The notes beneath the pieces were generated by a model that saw nothing but the letters and a program-made list of their open reading frames with translations, was not told the DNA's origin and made no database searches. A stretch of 32,601 nt of DNA. Origin: JAKZSU01 sp047517485. Its GTDB lineage: Bacteria > Pseudomonadota > Alphaproteobacteria > UBA7887. The stretch covers positions 1 to 32,601 of the forward strand of contig JAKZSU010000216.1 in assembly GCA_047517485.1 (NCBI GenBank). Direction: 5' to 3'. Position numbers and translations under genes: made by a program. Position 1 is the stretch's first letter. Each line of letters opens with the position of its first letter. Positions 1-10,076 of this stretch are shown here, piece after piece.

Positions 1-122
1 ACCGGATCTTCAAATCCTACGAAGACATCGTCGCGCTGTGCTGCCAAGCCTGGAACAACCTCATCGACCAACCATGGAAGATCATGTCCCTCGGCATGCG
101 CAAATGGGCGCATGGGTTCTGA
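1..122 (+). CDS. IS630-family transposase, C-terminal end (partial)
   Basis: The frame beginning at base 3 runs to a TGA at 120-122 and encodes about 39 residues, including YEDIVALCCQAWNNLI and a final MRKWAHGF. This resembles the C-terminal tail of IS630-type DDE transposases, which cut and paste DNA at TA targets. The 5' part lies outside the window, so completeness cannot be judged. The bases just after the stop (about 124-139, ending GGTATTA) may be the right inverted repeat of the element, but the left end is needed to confirm this. Family assignment rests on recognising the tail only. Confidence 0.7.
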   Translation, partial: RIFKSYEDIVALCCQAWNNLIDQPWKIMSLGMRKWAHGF

Positions 123-221
123 TCAATGACCGTTGGTATTAAGCATGCGCTAACATCGTTCGCCGCGCAAGTTGAAGGCCCACCGCAGGGCATCATCGCG
201 CGGACTCAATGCAGCTTAATA

Positions 222-1172
222 TTAGCTATGCGTGTATTTGTGCGCCCGCGCCCGCGGATGGGCCGAGCGGTAGACTTCGAGCATCTGTTCGGCGGCGACG
301 TCGGTGTAGCGTTGCGTGGTCGACAGGCTGGCGTGGCCGAGCAGCTCCTGGATGGTTCTGAGATCGCCGCCGGCGCCGAGCAAGTGGGTGGCGAAACTGT
401 GGCGCAGCGCGTGCGGAGTCGCGGTCTCGGGAAGCCCGAGGAGTGGGCGGGCACGGCGCATTTGGCGTTGGGCGACGCCGGGATTGAGCGGACCGCCGCG
501 TACGCCCAGGAACAGCGGTGAGTCGGGCTCCGCCGCGAACGGCCGGTCGGCGAGATAGGCGGCAATCGCCTCGCGCACCACCGGCAAGACCGGCACCAGG
601 CGTTGCTTATTGCCTTTGCCGGTGATGGTCAGCGCCTCGGCGAGATTTTCCACCGCGCCGCAGGTCAGGCCCAAGGCCTCGGAAATGCGCAAGCCGCAGC
701 CATAGAGCAGTGTCAATAATGCGACGTCGCGCCGGGCGACCCAGGGCTCGTCGCTCAAATCGCCGACTTCGCGCGCGACATCCTTGGCATCGGTCGGCGA
801 AAGCGGGCGCGGCACGCTGCGCGGCACTTTCGGCGTGCGCAAACTGTGCGGGGTCGGGTTATGGACCAGGCCTCGCCTGTCGAGGAAGCGAAAGAAGCCG
901 CGGATCACCGACAGCGCGCGCGCGGTCGAGGAACGCGCCAGGCCACCGCTGCCACGGCGCGCGAGCCAGGCGCGAAAATCGCCCGCCGCGAGGGCCTCGA
1001 GCGCGGCGAGATCGGGGGCGCCGCCGCGATGCTCGGCTAGGAAACGGATGAACGTCCCGAGATCGCGGTCGTAGGCGGCGAGGGTATGCGGCGAGGCGCG
1101 GCGCTCATCGGCGAGCCAGGCGCGCCAGTCGGCGATCGCCGCCGCGAGATCCGGCTGGGCCGGAACCTCCAT
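222..1172 (-). CDS. xerC: Tyrosine recombinase XerC
   Basis: A 316-residue tyrosine site-specific recombinase, the usual XerC length. XerC acts with XerD at dif to resolve chromosome dimers at division. The N-terminal half is a SAM-like core-binding domain (SPHTLAAYDRDL, about residues 27-38). The C-terminal catalytic domain carries the expected residues: Arg in GLRISEA, Lys in GKGNKQR, HALRHSFATHLL (His and Arg), and LGHASLSTTQRYT (His, then the nucleophile Tyr). The ATG at 1172 lies 3 bases after the stop of the transaldolase-like gene, so the two are probably co-transcribed. XerD is not excluded by sequence alone, but this neighbourhood with priA usually carries xerC. Confidence 0.93.
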   Translation of the reverse strand: MEVPAQPDLAAAIADWRAWLADERRASPHTLAAYDRDLGTFIRFLAEHRGGAPDLAALEALAAGDFRAWLARRGSGGLARSSTARALSVIRGFFRFLDRRGLVHNPTPHSLRTPKVPRSVPRPLSPTDAKDVAREVGDLSDEPWVARRDVALLTLLYGCGLRISEALGLTCGAVENLAEALTITGKGNKQRLVPVLPVVREAIAAYLADRPFAAEPDSPLFLGVRGGPLNPGVAQRQMRRARPLLGLPETATPHALRHSFATHLLGAGGDLRTIQELLGHASLSTTQRYTDVAAEQMLEVYRSAHPRARAHKYTHS

Positions 1173-1175
1173 TCG

Positions 1176-1853
1176 TTACTCGGCGGCCCGCGGCCCGAGA
1201 ATCTTTTGCCCGGTCTTTTCCCAGTCCGCGAGGAACGCCGCGAGGCCCTTGTCGGTCAACGGGTGTTGCGCCAGTTGGCGCAGTACCTTGGGCGGGATGG
1301 TGGCGACATGGGCGCCGAGCTTGGCGGCGTCGGTGACGTGCCGGGGGCTGCGAATCGAGGCCACCAGGACCTCGGTCGACAGGGTCTCGGGATAGGCCTG
1401 ATAGATCGCGCAAATGTCGGCGATCAACTGCATGCCGTCCTGGCCGAGATCGTCGAGCCGGCCGATAAACGGCGAGATGAACGTCGCCCCGGCCTTGGCG
1501 GCGAGCAGGGCCTGCGACGCGGCGAAGCACAGAGTCACGTTGACCATGATGTCCTTGTCGCGCAGCCGGCGGCAGGCCTTCAGGCCGTCCCAGGTGAGCG
1601 GCACCTTGACCGCGACATTGGCGGCGACGGCGGCGAGATGTTCGCCCTCGCTGACCATGCCATCGGCGTCGACCGCGGTCACCTCGGCGCTCACCGGTCC
1701 TGGCACGGCGGCGCAGATTTCAGCGATCACATCGAAGAACGGGCGTCCGGTCTTTGCTATAAGGGACGGGTTGGTGGTCACCCCGTCGAGCAGCCCGGTG
1801 GCCGCCAGATCGCGAATTTCGTCTATGTCGGCGGTATCGACGAAGAATTTCAT
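1176..1853 (-). CDS. tal: Transaldolase / fructose-6-phosphate aldolase-like protein
   Basis: 225 residues, the size of the short class of transaldolases (TalC/FSA type), cytoplasmic TIM-barrel enzymes. The class either transfers a dihydroxyacetone unit in the non-oxidative pentose phosphate pathway or cleaves fructose 6-phosphate. Visible family motifs are MKFFVDTAD at the start, GVTTNPSL (about 24-31), the Schiff-base lysine in AVKVPLT (Lys83), and ATFISPFIGRLDD. The sequence does not settle transaldolase versus F6P aldolase activity. It is divergent from priA (73-base gap) and followed immediately by xerC. A perfect tandem 12-bp repeat lies just upstream of its start. Confidence 0.93.
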   Translation of the reverse strand: MKFFVDTADIDEIRDLAATGLLDGVTTNPSLIAKTGRPFFDVIAEICAAVPGPVSAEVTAVDADGMVSEGEHLAAVAANVAVKVPLTWDGLKACRRLRDKDIMVNVTLCFAASQALLAAKAGATFISPFIGRLDDLGQDGMQLIADICAIYQAYPETLSTEVLVASIRSPRHVTDAAKLGAHVATIPPKVLRQLAQHPLTDKGLAAFLADWEKTGQKILGPRAAE

Positions 1854-1860
1854 GACATGG

Positions 1861-1884
1861 GGTCTTTCTGGAGGTCTTTCTGGA
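1861..1884. repeat. Perfect tandem 12-bp repeat between tal and priA
   Basis: GGTCTTTCTGGA occurs twice head to tail (1861-1872 and 1873-1884) in the 73-base gap between the divergent tal and priA genes. On the minus strand it places two purine-rich AGAAAG segments just before the tal start at 1853. It may be a recent slippage duplication. Whether it affects tal expression is not visible. Confidence 0.85.
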
Positions 1885-1926
1885 ATATCGACTTATGACG
1901 ATGGTGACGGGGGGCGAGTCTAACCG

Positions 1927-4113
1927 ATGACGGACGCACCCGCCAGAGTCGCCGGCGATGTGGTGTCGGTGTTGCTGCCCTTGCCGCTGTCGAAACCCTA
2001 TGACTATCGGATACCGGACGACGCGGCGATCGTTGCGGGCGCTTTTGTTCGGGTGCCGCTCGGGCCGCGCCAGGTTGTCGGCGTAGTATGGGGCGAAGGA
2101 CAGGGCGACGTCGCGGCGGAGAAGTTGCGCGATATCGAGGATGTGCTCGATCTACCGGCGATGATCGGGCCGGCGCGCGATTTCATCGACTGGGTCGCCG
2201 GCTACACCTTGGCGGCGCGTGGCTCGGTGTTGCGGATGGCGATGAGCGTTCCCGGCGCGTTCGACGCGCCGCGACCCCGCGCGGTGGTGGTGCGCACCGA
2301 TCACGCCGTGGATCGGAAGACCGCCCAGCGCGAAGCCGTGATGACGGCGCTCGACGCGGCGCCGGCGATGGGCCAAGCCGCGCTGGCGCGCGCCGCCGGG
2401 GTCGGGGCCGGGGTGGTGCGCGGCCTGATCGATGCCGGCGCGCTGCGGCTGGCCTTACAGACCGCCGAGCCCGCGCTGGCGGTGCCCGACCCGGGCCGCC
2501 CGGGGCCGGTTTTGTCGGACGCGCAAGCCGCCGCGTCCGCCGCCTTGGTGGCCGATGTCGAGGCGGCGCGGTACGTCGCGTCGTTGCTCGACGGGGTGAC
2601 CGGAGCGGGCAAGACCGAGGTCTATTTGGAGGCGGTTGCCGCGGCGTTAAGGTTGGGCAAGCAGGTGTTGGTGCTGTTGCCCGAGATCGCCCTCGGGGCG
2701 CAGTGGCTGTCACGCTTCGAGGCGCGCTTCGGGGCGGCGCCGGCGATGTGGAATTCCGACCTCACCCAAAGCGTCCGCCGCGACACCTGGCGGGCGGTGG
2801 CGCACGGTCGCGCGCGGGTCGTCGTCGGTGCCCGGTCGGCGTTGTTCCTGCCGTATCGCGATCTCGGCCTGATCGTCGTCGATGAAGAGCACGACGCGTC
2901 CTACAAGCAAGAAGACGGGGTAATCTACAATGCCCGCGACATGGCGGTGGTGCGCGCCCGCCTGGGCGCGCTGCCGGTGGTCCTCGCCAGCGCCACGCCG
3001 GCGCTCGAATCGGTGAACAATGTCGCCACCGGCCGCTACGGGCGGCTGCACTTGCCCGAGCGCCACGGGGTGGCGGAAATTCCCGACGTCGCGGCGATCG
3101 ACATGCGGGCGCATCCGCCCGAGCGCGGCGCCTGGTTGTCGCCGCCGTTGGTCGCCGCGCTCGAGGCGACATTCGCGGCCGGCGAGCAGGCGATGCTGTT
3201 TCTCAACCGCCGGGGCTATGCGCCCTTGACCTTGTGCCGCGCCTGCGGCCATCGCCTGCAGTGTCCCAACTGCAGCGCGTGGCTGGTCGAACACCGGCTG
3301 GCGGGCGAGCTCAGGTGTCATCACTGCGATCTGCGACGGCGGGTGCCCGAAACGTGTCCCGAATGCGAGCAGACCGACACCTTGGCGGCCTGCGGCCCGG
3401 GCATCGAGCGGCTCGCCGAGGAAATGGCGCAACGCTTCCCCGACGCCCGCGCCGGGGTGATGACCAGCGATACGATCCACGGGCCGGCGGCGGCGGCGGA
3501 CTTGGTCGAGGCGATGCTCGGCGACCGTCTCGATGTCCTGATCGGCACCCAGATGGTCGCCAAGGGGCATCATTTTCCCGCGCTCACCCTGGTCGGCGTG
3601 GTCGATGCCGATCTCGGCCTCGCCGGCGGCGATCTGCGCGCCGCCGAACGGACCTATCAGCTGCTTTTCCAGGTCGGTGGGCGGGCCGGGCGCGCCGAGC
3701 GCCCGGGGCGGGTCTTGCTGCAGACCTACGAGCCCGAGCACCCGGTGATGGAGGCCCTGGTCGCGGGCGATCGCGACGGCTTCGTGGCGACCGAGATGGC
3801 GGCGCGAGAGCAGGCGGGAATGCCGCCGTTCGGCCGGCTCGCCGCCTTGGTGGTCTCGGGCGCCGATGCGGACGCGGCGCGCGCGCTGGCGGTGACATTG
3901 GGCCGGTCGGCGCCGCGCGGTCCGCACGTCGATGTTTGGGGACCGGCGCCGGCGCCATTAGCGCTGATCCGCGGTCGCCACCGCTATCGGCTGTTGGTGC
4001 GCGCTGCGCGCGGGGTGACTCTGCAGCCATTGTTAAGACGTTGGCTGGGCGCGACCAAGTTCCCCTCGGGGGTGCGGGTACAGGTCGATATCGACCCTTA
4101 CAGCTTCGTATAG
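1927..4113 (+). CDS. priA: Primosomal protein N' (replication restart helicase PriA)
   Basis: A 728-residue superfamily 2 DNA helicase that recognises stalled forks and D-loops and reloads the replisome. Domains in order: an N-terminal 3'-DNA-binding domain (PYDYRIPD, about 24-31); the first helicase domain with Walker A VTGAGKTE (about 223-230) and Walker B DEEH (about 319-322); a zinc-binding insertion with cysteine pairs CRAC, CPNC, CHHC and CPEC (about 437-482) that coordinates two Zn ions; then the second helicase domain with GTQMVAKGHHFP and FQVGGRAGR. All core motifs look intact. The ATG at 1927 is preceded by a G-rich stretch about 13 bases upstream, a poor ribosome-binding site. The neighbourhood (xerC, tal, atp operon) is typical of alphaproteobacteria. 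Confidence 0.97.
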   Translation: MTDAPARVAGDVVSVLLPLPLSKPYDYRIPDDAAIVAGAFVRVPLGPRQVVGVVWGEGQGDVAAEKLRDIEDVLDLPAMIGPARDFIDWVAGYTLAARGSVLRMAMSVPGAFDAPRPRAVVVRTDHAVDRKTAQREAVMTALDAAPAMGQAALARAAGVGAGVVRGLIDAGALRLALQTAEPALAVPDPGRPGPVLSDAQAAASAALVADVEAARYVASLLDGVTGAGKTEVYLEAVAAALRLGKQVLVLLPEIALGAQWLSRFEARFGAAPAMWNSDLTQSVRRDTWRAVAHGRARVVVGARSALFLPYRDLGLIVVDEEHDASYKQEDGVIYNARDMAVVRARLGALPVVLASATPALESVNNVATGRYGRLHLPERHGVAEIPDVAAIDMRAHPPERGAWLSPPLVAALEATFAAGEQAMLFLNRRGYAPLTLCRACGHRLQCPNCSAWLVEHRLAGELRCHHCDLRRRVPETCPECEQTDTLAACGPGIERLAEEMAQRFPDARAGVMTSDTIHGPAAAADLVEAMLGDRLDVLIGTQMVAKGHHFPALTLVGVVDADLGLAGGDLRAAERTYQLLFQVGGRAGRAERPGRVLLQTYEPEHPVMEALVAGDRDGFVATEMAAREQAGMPPFGRLAALVVSGADADAARALAVTLGRSAPRGPHVDVWGPAPAPLALIRGRHRYRLLVRAARGVTLQPLLRRWLGATKFPSGVRVQVDIDPYSFV

Positions 4114-4150
4114 GCTCGCGATTTTGGCGCCCTGTCGGGGTGCGCGGATG

Positions 4151-4179
4151 TTGCACTTGCACAGGAGGTGTGTTACCTA
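4151..4179 (+). promoter_or_regulatory. Candidate sigma70-type promoter for the atp operon
   Basis: TTGCAC (4151-4156) and TACCTA (4174-4179) are separated by 17 bases, upstream of atpH and downstream of the priA stop. The -10 match is modest. Transcription would start near 4186 and give a leader of about 90 bases that includes the hairpin at 4205-4229. This is inference from consensus match and position only. Confidence 0.4.
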
Positions 4180-4204
4180 ACCCGCGCCTTCGGGCGAGGC
4201 GCTT

Positions 4205-4242
4205 ACCAGCCGCACAGAGATCGGCTGGTTTTCTTTGTTTTT
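4205..4242 (+). terminator. Terminator-like hairpin between priA and atpH
   Basis: ACCAGCCG (4205-4212) and CGGCTGGT (4222-4229) form a perfect 8-bp stem with a 9-base loop, followed by a T-rich tract (4229-4242). This has the form of a Rho-independent terminator and could end priA transcription. It lies only about 37 bases before the atpH start. If the atp promoter is the candidate at 4151-4179, the hairpin would sit inside the atp leader. Confidence 0.75.
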
Positions 4243-4278
4243 CAATGGTTTATGACCCTCCCTACTTGTGGGTATCTC

Positions 4279-4838
4279 GTGGCTTCAGAGGCAATAGGCG
4301 TTTCCGGGCTGGCGGGTCGTTATGCGACCGCGTTGTTCGAGCTGGCGGTCGAGCAAGACGCTCTCGATGCGGTGGCCAACGATCTGGCGAGCTGGCGCGC
4401 CATGCTCGACGAAAGCGCGGATTTGCGCCGCCTGGTGGCCAGTCCGGTGATCGGCCGCGAAGACCAGGGCCGCGCCATGGCGGCGCTCGCCGAACGCGCG
4501 AATATTGGCGCGCTGGCAGGCAAATTCATCGGCGTTTTGGCGAGCAATCGCCGACTGTTCGCGCTTGCCGATACGATCCGAGCGTATGACTCGCTAGTCG
4601 CCGCGCGGCGCGGCGAGGTGACCGCGGACGTGACCTCGGCGACGGCGCTGTCGGACGCGCAAACCCAGGCGCTTATTACATCTCTCAAGAGCGCGACCGG
4701 CCGCGAAGTCCGCCTCAGTGCCGCGGTCGACGAGACGCTGATCGGCGGGCTGGTGGTCAAGGTGGGATCCCGCATGATCGACGCGTCGCTCAAATCCAAG
4801 CTTCAATCTCTTAGGCTCGCTATGAAAGGAGCCGCGTG

Positions 4839-4839
<1 letters not shown>
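4279..4839 (+). CDS. atpH: ATP synthase F1 subunit delta
   Basis: Delta subunit of the F1Fo ATP synthase, linking the top of the F1 head to the peripheral stalk (b subunits). From the GTG at 4279 it is 186 residues, the usual length, and begins ASEAIGVSGLAGRYATALFELA, which matches the family N-terminus with its helical GRYATALFELA segment. An in-frame ATG at 4252 would add nine non-conserved residues, so GTG is preferred. The C-terminal part has TSATALSDAQ and DETLIGGLVVKVGSRMIDAS, conserved features of the family. It is the first gene of atpHAGDC, and its TGA overlaps the atpA start (TGATG). The Fo genes are not in this window, consistent with the split atp operons usual in alphaproteobacteria. 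Confidence 0.93.
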
Positions 4840-6368
<1,529 letters not shown>

Positions 6369-6384
6369 CAGCACGGACGCCTAA

Positions 6385-7281
6385 ATGGCCACGCTCAAGG
6401 AACTCCGGACCCGGATCAACAGCGTCAAGGCGACGCAGAAGATCACCAATGCGATGAAAATGGTCGCGGCGTCGAAACTGCGCCGGGCCCAGGAAGCGGC
6501 CGAGGCAGCGCGCCCCTATGCCGATCGCATGGAGCGCATGGTGCGGTCGCTGGCGGACAGTCTGGCGGGCAACGAAAGCGCGCCGGCGATGCTCGCAGGG
6601 ACCGGCGAGGAAAAGACCCATTTGTTGATCGTCGCGACCTCGGACCGGGGCTTGTGCGGCGGCTTCAACAGCTCGATCGTGCGCGCGGCGCGGCGCCGTA
6701 TCGAGGCCTTGGTCGGCGAGGGCGCGACCGTGAAACTGCTGCTGATCGGCCGCAAGGCCGGTGAACAATTGCGCCGCGATCACGACAACAAGGTGGTTAG
6801 CGCGCACGAGGGCATTGGCACGCGCCGGGTCGCCTTTGCCGAAGCGGCGGTGATCGCCGAAGAGGTAACCACCCGTTTCGCGGACGGTGAATTCGACGTG
6901 TGCACGATCTATTACAACCATTTCAAATCCGCGATCAGCCAGGTGGTCACGCCCCAGCAGCTGATCCCGTTCGCCAGCATCGACGACGGCGAGGGCGAGG
7001 CGGCGGCGGACGACGAGACCGACGGCGCGATCTACGAGTTCGAACCCAGCGAGGAAGAAATTCTCGAGGATCTGTTGCCGCGCAATATGGCGGTGCAGAT
7101 ATTCCGCGCCCTGCTCGAGAACGCGGCGAGCGAGCAAGGCTCGCGGATGATGGCGATGGACAATGCCACGCGTAATGCCGGCGAGATGATCGACAAGCTT
7201 TCGCTGACCTATAACCGGTCGCGCCAGGCCGCGATCACCAAGGAACTGATTGAGATCGTATCCGGTGCCGAGGCGCTTTGA
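6385..7281 (+). CDS. atpG: ATP synthase F1 subunit gamma
   Basis: Central-stalk subunit that rotates inside the alpha3beta3 head, 298 residues, a normal length. The N-terminal coiled-coil segment with RINSVKATQKITNAMKMVAA is diagnostic, as is the C-terminal helix with MDNATRNAGEMIDKLSLTYN and RQAAITKELIEIVSGAEA. The middle Rossmann-like domain carries SDRGLCGGFNSSI. An acidic stretch (about residues 199-232, rich in Asp and Glu) lies before the C-terminal helix. It lies 16 bases after atpA and 36 bases before atpD. Confidence 0.98.
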   Translation: MATLKELRTRINSVKATQKITNAMKMVAASKLRRAQEAAEAARPYADRMERMVRSLADSLAGNESAPAMLAGTGEEKTHLLIVATSDRGLCGGFNSSIVRAARRRIEALVGEGATVKLLLIGRKAGEQLRRDHDNKVVSAHEGIGTRRVAFAEAAVIAEEVTTRFADGEFDVCTIYYNHFKSAISQVVTPQQLIPFASIDDGEGEAAADDETDGAIYEFEPSEEEILEDLLPRNMAVQIFRALLENAASEQGSRMMAMDNATRNAGEMIDKLSLTYNRSRQAAITKELIEIVSGAEAL

Positions 7282-7317
7282 CGCTGACGCCACGGTACCG
7301 AATTCGGGAGAAAAGAG

Positions 7318-8739
7318 ATGAGTGAGAGTATCGGACATGTCACCCAGGTCATCGGCGCCGTCGTCGATGTCCAGTTCGACGGCGATTTGCCGCCGATCTT
7401 GAACGCGTTGGAAACCGATAATCAGGGAAACCGATTGATTCTCGAGGTCGCTCAGCATCTCGGCGAGAACACCGTGCGCACGATCGCGATGGACTCCACC
7501 GAGGGCTTGGTACGCGGTGTCGAGGTGGCCGATACCGGTGACGCGATCCGCATTCCGGTCGGTCCCGAGACCCTGGGGCGGATCATGAACGTCATCGGCG
7601 AGCCGATCGACGAGCGCGGCCCGATCGAGACGGCGCAATTGGCGCCGATCCACGCGCCGGCGCCGGCATTCGTCGATCAATCGACCGAATCCGAAATTCT
7701 GGAGACCGGCATCAAGGTGGTCGATCTTCTGGCGCCCTACGCCAAGGGCGGCAAGATCGGCCTGTTCGGCGGCGCCGGGGTCGGCAAGACCGTGATCATC
7801 ATGGAATTGATCAACAATATCGCCAAGGCGCACGGCGGCTTCTCGGTCTTCGCCGGGGTCGGCGAGCGCACCCGCGAGGGCAACGATCTCTATTATGAAA
7901 TGATCGAATCCGGCGTAATCGATCTCAAGGGCGGCACCTCGAAAGCGGCCTTGGTCTATGGTCAAATGAACGAGCCACCGGGCGCGCGGGCGCGGGTCGG
8001 TCTGACCGGTCTTACGGTGGCGGAATATTTCCGCGACCAGGAAGGCCAGGACGTGCTGTTCTTCGTCGACAATATTTTCCGCTTCACCCAGGCGGGCTCG
8101 GAGGTCTCCGCGCTGTTGGGGCGTATTCCCAGCGCGGTCGGCTATCAGCCCACCTTGGCGACCGATATGGGCAATCTGCAGGAGCGGATCACGACCACCA
8201 AGAAGGGCTCGATCACTTCGGTGCAGGCGATTTACGTGCCCGCCGACGATCTCACCGATCCGGCGCCGGCGGCCTCGTTCAGCCATCTCGACGCGACCAC
8301 GGTGCTCAGCCGGGCGATCTCCGAACTCGGCATTTATCCCGCGGTCGATCCGCTCGATTCGACCTCGCGGATGATGGATCCGCGGATTGTCGGCGAGGAA
8401 CATTACGCCATAGCGCGCCGGGTGCAGGAGATTTTGCAGACCTACAAATCGCTGCAGGACATCATTGCCATTCTCGGCATGGACGAGCTGTCGGAAGACG
8501 ACAAGCTGGTGGTCGCACGCGCCCGCAAGATCCAGAAATTCCTGTCGCAACCGTTCTTTGTCGCCGAGATTTTCACCGGCACGCCAGGCAAGCTGGTGAG
8601 CCTGGAAGACACCATCGCCGGCTTCAAGTCGATTTGTGAGGGCGAGTGCGACGACATGCCGGAGCAGTCGTTTTATATGGTCGGCTCGCTCGAGGAAGCG
8701 CGCGACAAGGCCAAGGAGATGGCGGTGGAGGCCGCCTGA
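7318..8739 (+). CDS. atpD: ATP synthase F1 subunit beta
   Basis: Catalytic subunit of F1, 473 residues. P-loop GGAGVGKT is at about 151-158, followed by GVGERTREGNDLYYEM and the ALVYGQMNEPPGARARVGLTGLT region. The Walker B segment VLFFVDNIFR and the family signature PAVDPLDSTSR are present. The C-terminal lever reads DELSEDD, a small variant of the usual DELSEED. The ribosome-binding site is the purine-rich run GGGAGAAAAGAG immediately before the ATG. It is the fourth gene of atpHAGDC. Confidence 0.98.
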   Translation: MSESIGHVTQVIGAVVDVQFDGDLPPILNALETDNQGNRLILEVAQHLGENTVRTIAMDSTEGLVRGVEVADTGDAIRIPVGPETLGRIMNVIGEPIDERGPIETAQLAPIHAPAPAFVDQSTESEILETGIKVVDLLAPYAKGGKIGLFGGAGVGKTVIIMELINNIAKAHGGFSVFAGVGERTREGNDLYYEMIESGVIDLKGGTSKAALVYGQMNEPPGARARVGLTGLTVAEYFRDQEGQDVLFFVDNIFRFTQAGSEVSALLGRIPSAVGYQPTLATDMGNLQERITTTKKGSITSVQAIYVPADDLTDPAPAASFSHLDATTVLSRAISELGIYPAVDPLDSTSRMMDPRIVGEEHYAIARRVQEILQTYKSLQDIIAILGMDELSEDDKLVVARARKIQKFLSQPFFVAEIFTGTPGKLVSLEDTIAGFKSICEGECDDMPEQSFYMVGSLEEARDKAKEMAVEAA

Positions 8740-8747
8740 GTCGGGCC

Positions 8748-9167
8748 ATGGCCGAGAGCGAAACAGGCAAGGTCGCGTTCGAGCTGGTCAGCCCCGAGCG
8801 CCTGCTGGTGGCCCAGGATGCCGACATGGTCGTCGTCCCCGGCGAGGAAGGCGATTTCGGTGTGTTGCCCGGGCATGCGTTGTTCATGTCGGGCTTGCGC
8901 AGCGGCGTCGTCGAAATCCATGACGCGGGCGCGGTGACGGATCGGGTTTTCGTCGCCGGCGGATTCGCCGAAGTAACGCCCAGGCGCTGCACGGTGCTCG
9001 CCGAGGAAGCGATCTCGCTCGGCGATATCGACCGCGGCAGTGCCGACGCGCGGCTCAAGGAGGCCGAACAAGCGATCAGCGACGCGCGCGACGATGAGGA
9101 ACTTGCCAAGGCCGAGGCGGCGCGCGATGTCGCCTTGGCGCTGATCGAGGCGCTCGACGCGCAATAA
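8748..9167 (+). CDS. atpC: ATP synthase F1 subunit epsilon
   Basis: Epsilon subunit of the central stalk, which can inhibit ATP hydrolysis; 139 residues from the ATG at 8748. An upstream extension of the same frame is excluded because it would lie inside atpD. The N-terminal beta-sandwich shows FELVSPERLL, VVVPGEEGDFGVLPGHA and VFVAGGFAEVTPRRCTVLAEEA. The C-terminal part is helical (DARLKEAEQAISDARDDEE). It begins 8 bases after the atpD stop and is the last atp gene. No convincing terminator was seen in the 63 bases that follow. Confidence 0.96.
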   Translation: MAESETGKVAFELVSPERLLVAQDADMVVVPGEEGDFGVLPGHALFMSGLRSGVVEIHDAGAVTDRVFVAGGFAEVTPRRCTVLAEEAISLGDIDRGSADARLKEAEQAISDARDDEELAKAEAARDVALALIEALDAQ

Positions 9168-9230
9168 GGCCGCGTCCGTGGCGATCCAATAATCGCGGGC
9201 TTCCACGCCTAATCGGCGTATGGTGGACTC

Positions 9231-10076
9231 GTGCGAAATTGGACAATCGACGACATAGACTGGGACCGTTTCGATGCGGCGCGCGTCGATCCCGGTTTGC
9301 TCGCGTCGGTCAAGGCGGCGGCGTTGGTCGAGGCGAATGGCGCGATCTATGCCACCTATTTGCGGCATGTATTTGCCGACGATCCGGACTTTCGCGATGC
9401 CGCGAGTGCCTGGGCCGCCGAAGAGCAACGCCACGGCGAGGCGCTCGGACGCTGGGCATCGCTTGCCGATCCCGCTTTCGACTATGCAGCCAGTTTGGCG
9501 CGGTTTCGCGACGGCTATTCGGTTCCCGTCGATGTCGAGGCTTCGGTGCGCGGCACCCGAAGCGGCGAGCTGATCGCGCGATGCGTCGTCGAGGCCGGCA
9601 CGTCGTCGCTCTACAGCGCGATCGCGGCGGCCTCGGACGAGCCGGTCTTGGCCGAGATTTGCCGGCGTATCGCCGCCGACGAGTTCCGCCATTACAAACT
9701 ATTCCATGACACGCTCCGCGGCTATCTCGCGATCGAGAAAATTGGCCGATGGCGGCGGATCTGGGTCGCTTTCGCGCGGATATTGGAGACCGAGGATGAT
9801 GAGCTCGCCTTCGCTTACCATTGCGCGAATCATCCGTACCGGGCATACGATCAGGCGCGCTGTACCCGCGCCTTCGCGAGCCGCGTTTACCGGACCTATC
9901 GGCGCGTTCATCTCGAGCGCGCGGTCGCTATGATCCTGAAAGCTATGGGAATTCCGCCTCGCGGGTGGTTTGGTCGAGGTGTGGCCCGCGCCGCGTGGCA
10001 GCTCGTCCGGTGGCGGGCGGCGCGGGGTTATCCGGGTCCGATCAGGGCGGCGAATTCGGCCACCACCGCAGCGTAG
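9231..10076 (+). CDS. Ferritin-like diiron-domain protein, function unknown
   Basis: 281 residues from a GTG start, the only reasonable start in frame. The sequence has the paired diiron signature of ferritin-like four-helix bundles: Glu34, then Glu65-x2-His68 (EEQRH), then Glu121, then Glu151-x2-His154 (DEFRHYK). The spacings (31 and 30 residues between the ligands of each half) fit rubrerythrin, ribonucleotide-reductase-like and acyl-ACP-desaturase-like folds. No rubredoxin domain, signal peptide or clear membrane segment is visible. The C-terminal ~60 residues are rich in Arg and Ala. An oxidase, hydroxylase or iron-handling role is possible; the substrate is not known. Its last 49 bases overlap the convergent rppH gene. 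Confidence 0.85.
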   Translation: MRNWTIDDIDWDRFDAARVDPGLLASVKAAALVEANGAIYATYLRHVFADDPDFRDAASAWAAEEQRHGEALGRWASLADPAFDYAASLARFRDGYSVPVDVEASVRGTRSGELIARCVVEAGTSSLYSAIAAASDEPVLAEICRRIAADEFRHYKLFHDTLRGYLAIEKIGRWRRIWVAFARILETEDDELAFAYHCANHPYRAYDQARCTRAFASRVYRTYRRVHLERAVAMILKAMGIPPRGWFGRGVARAAWQLVRWRAARGYPGPIRAANSATTAA

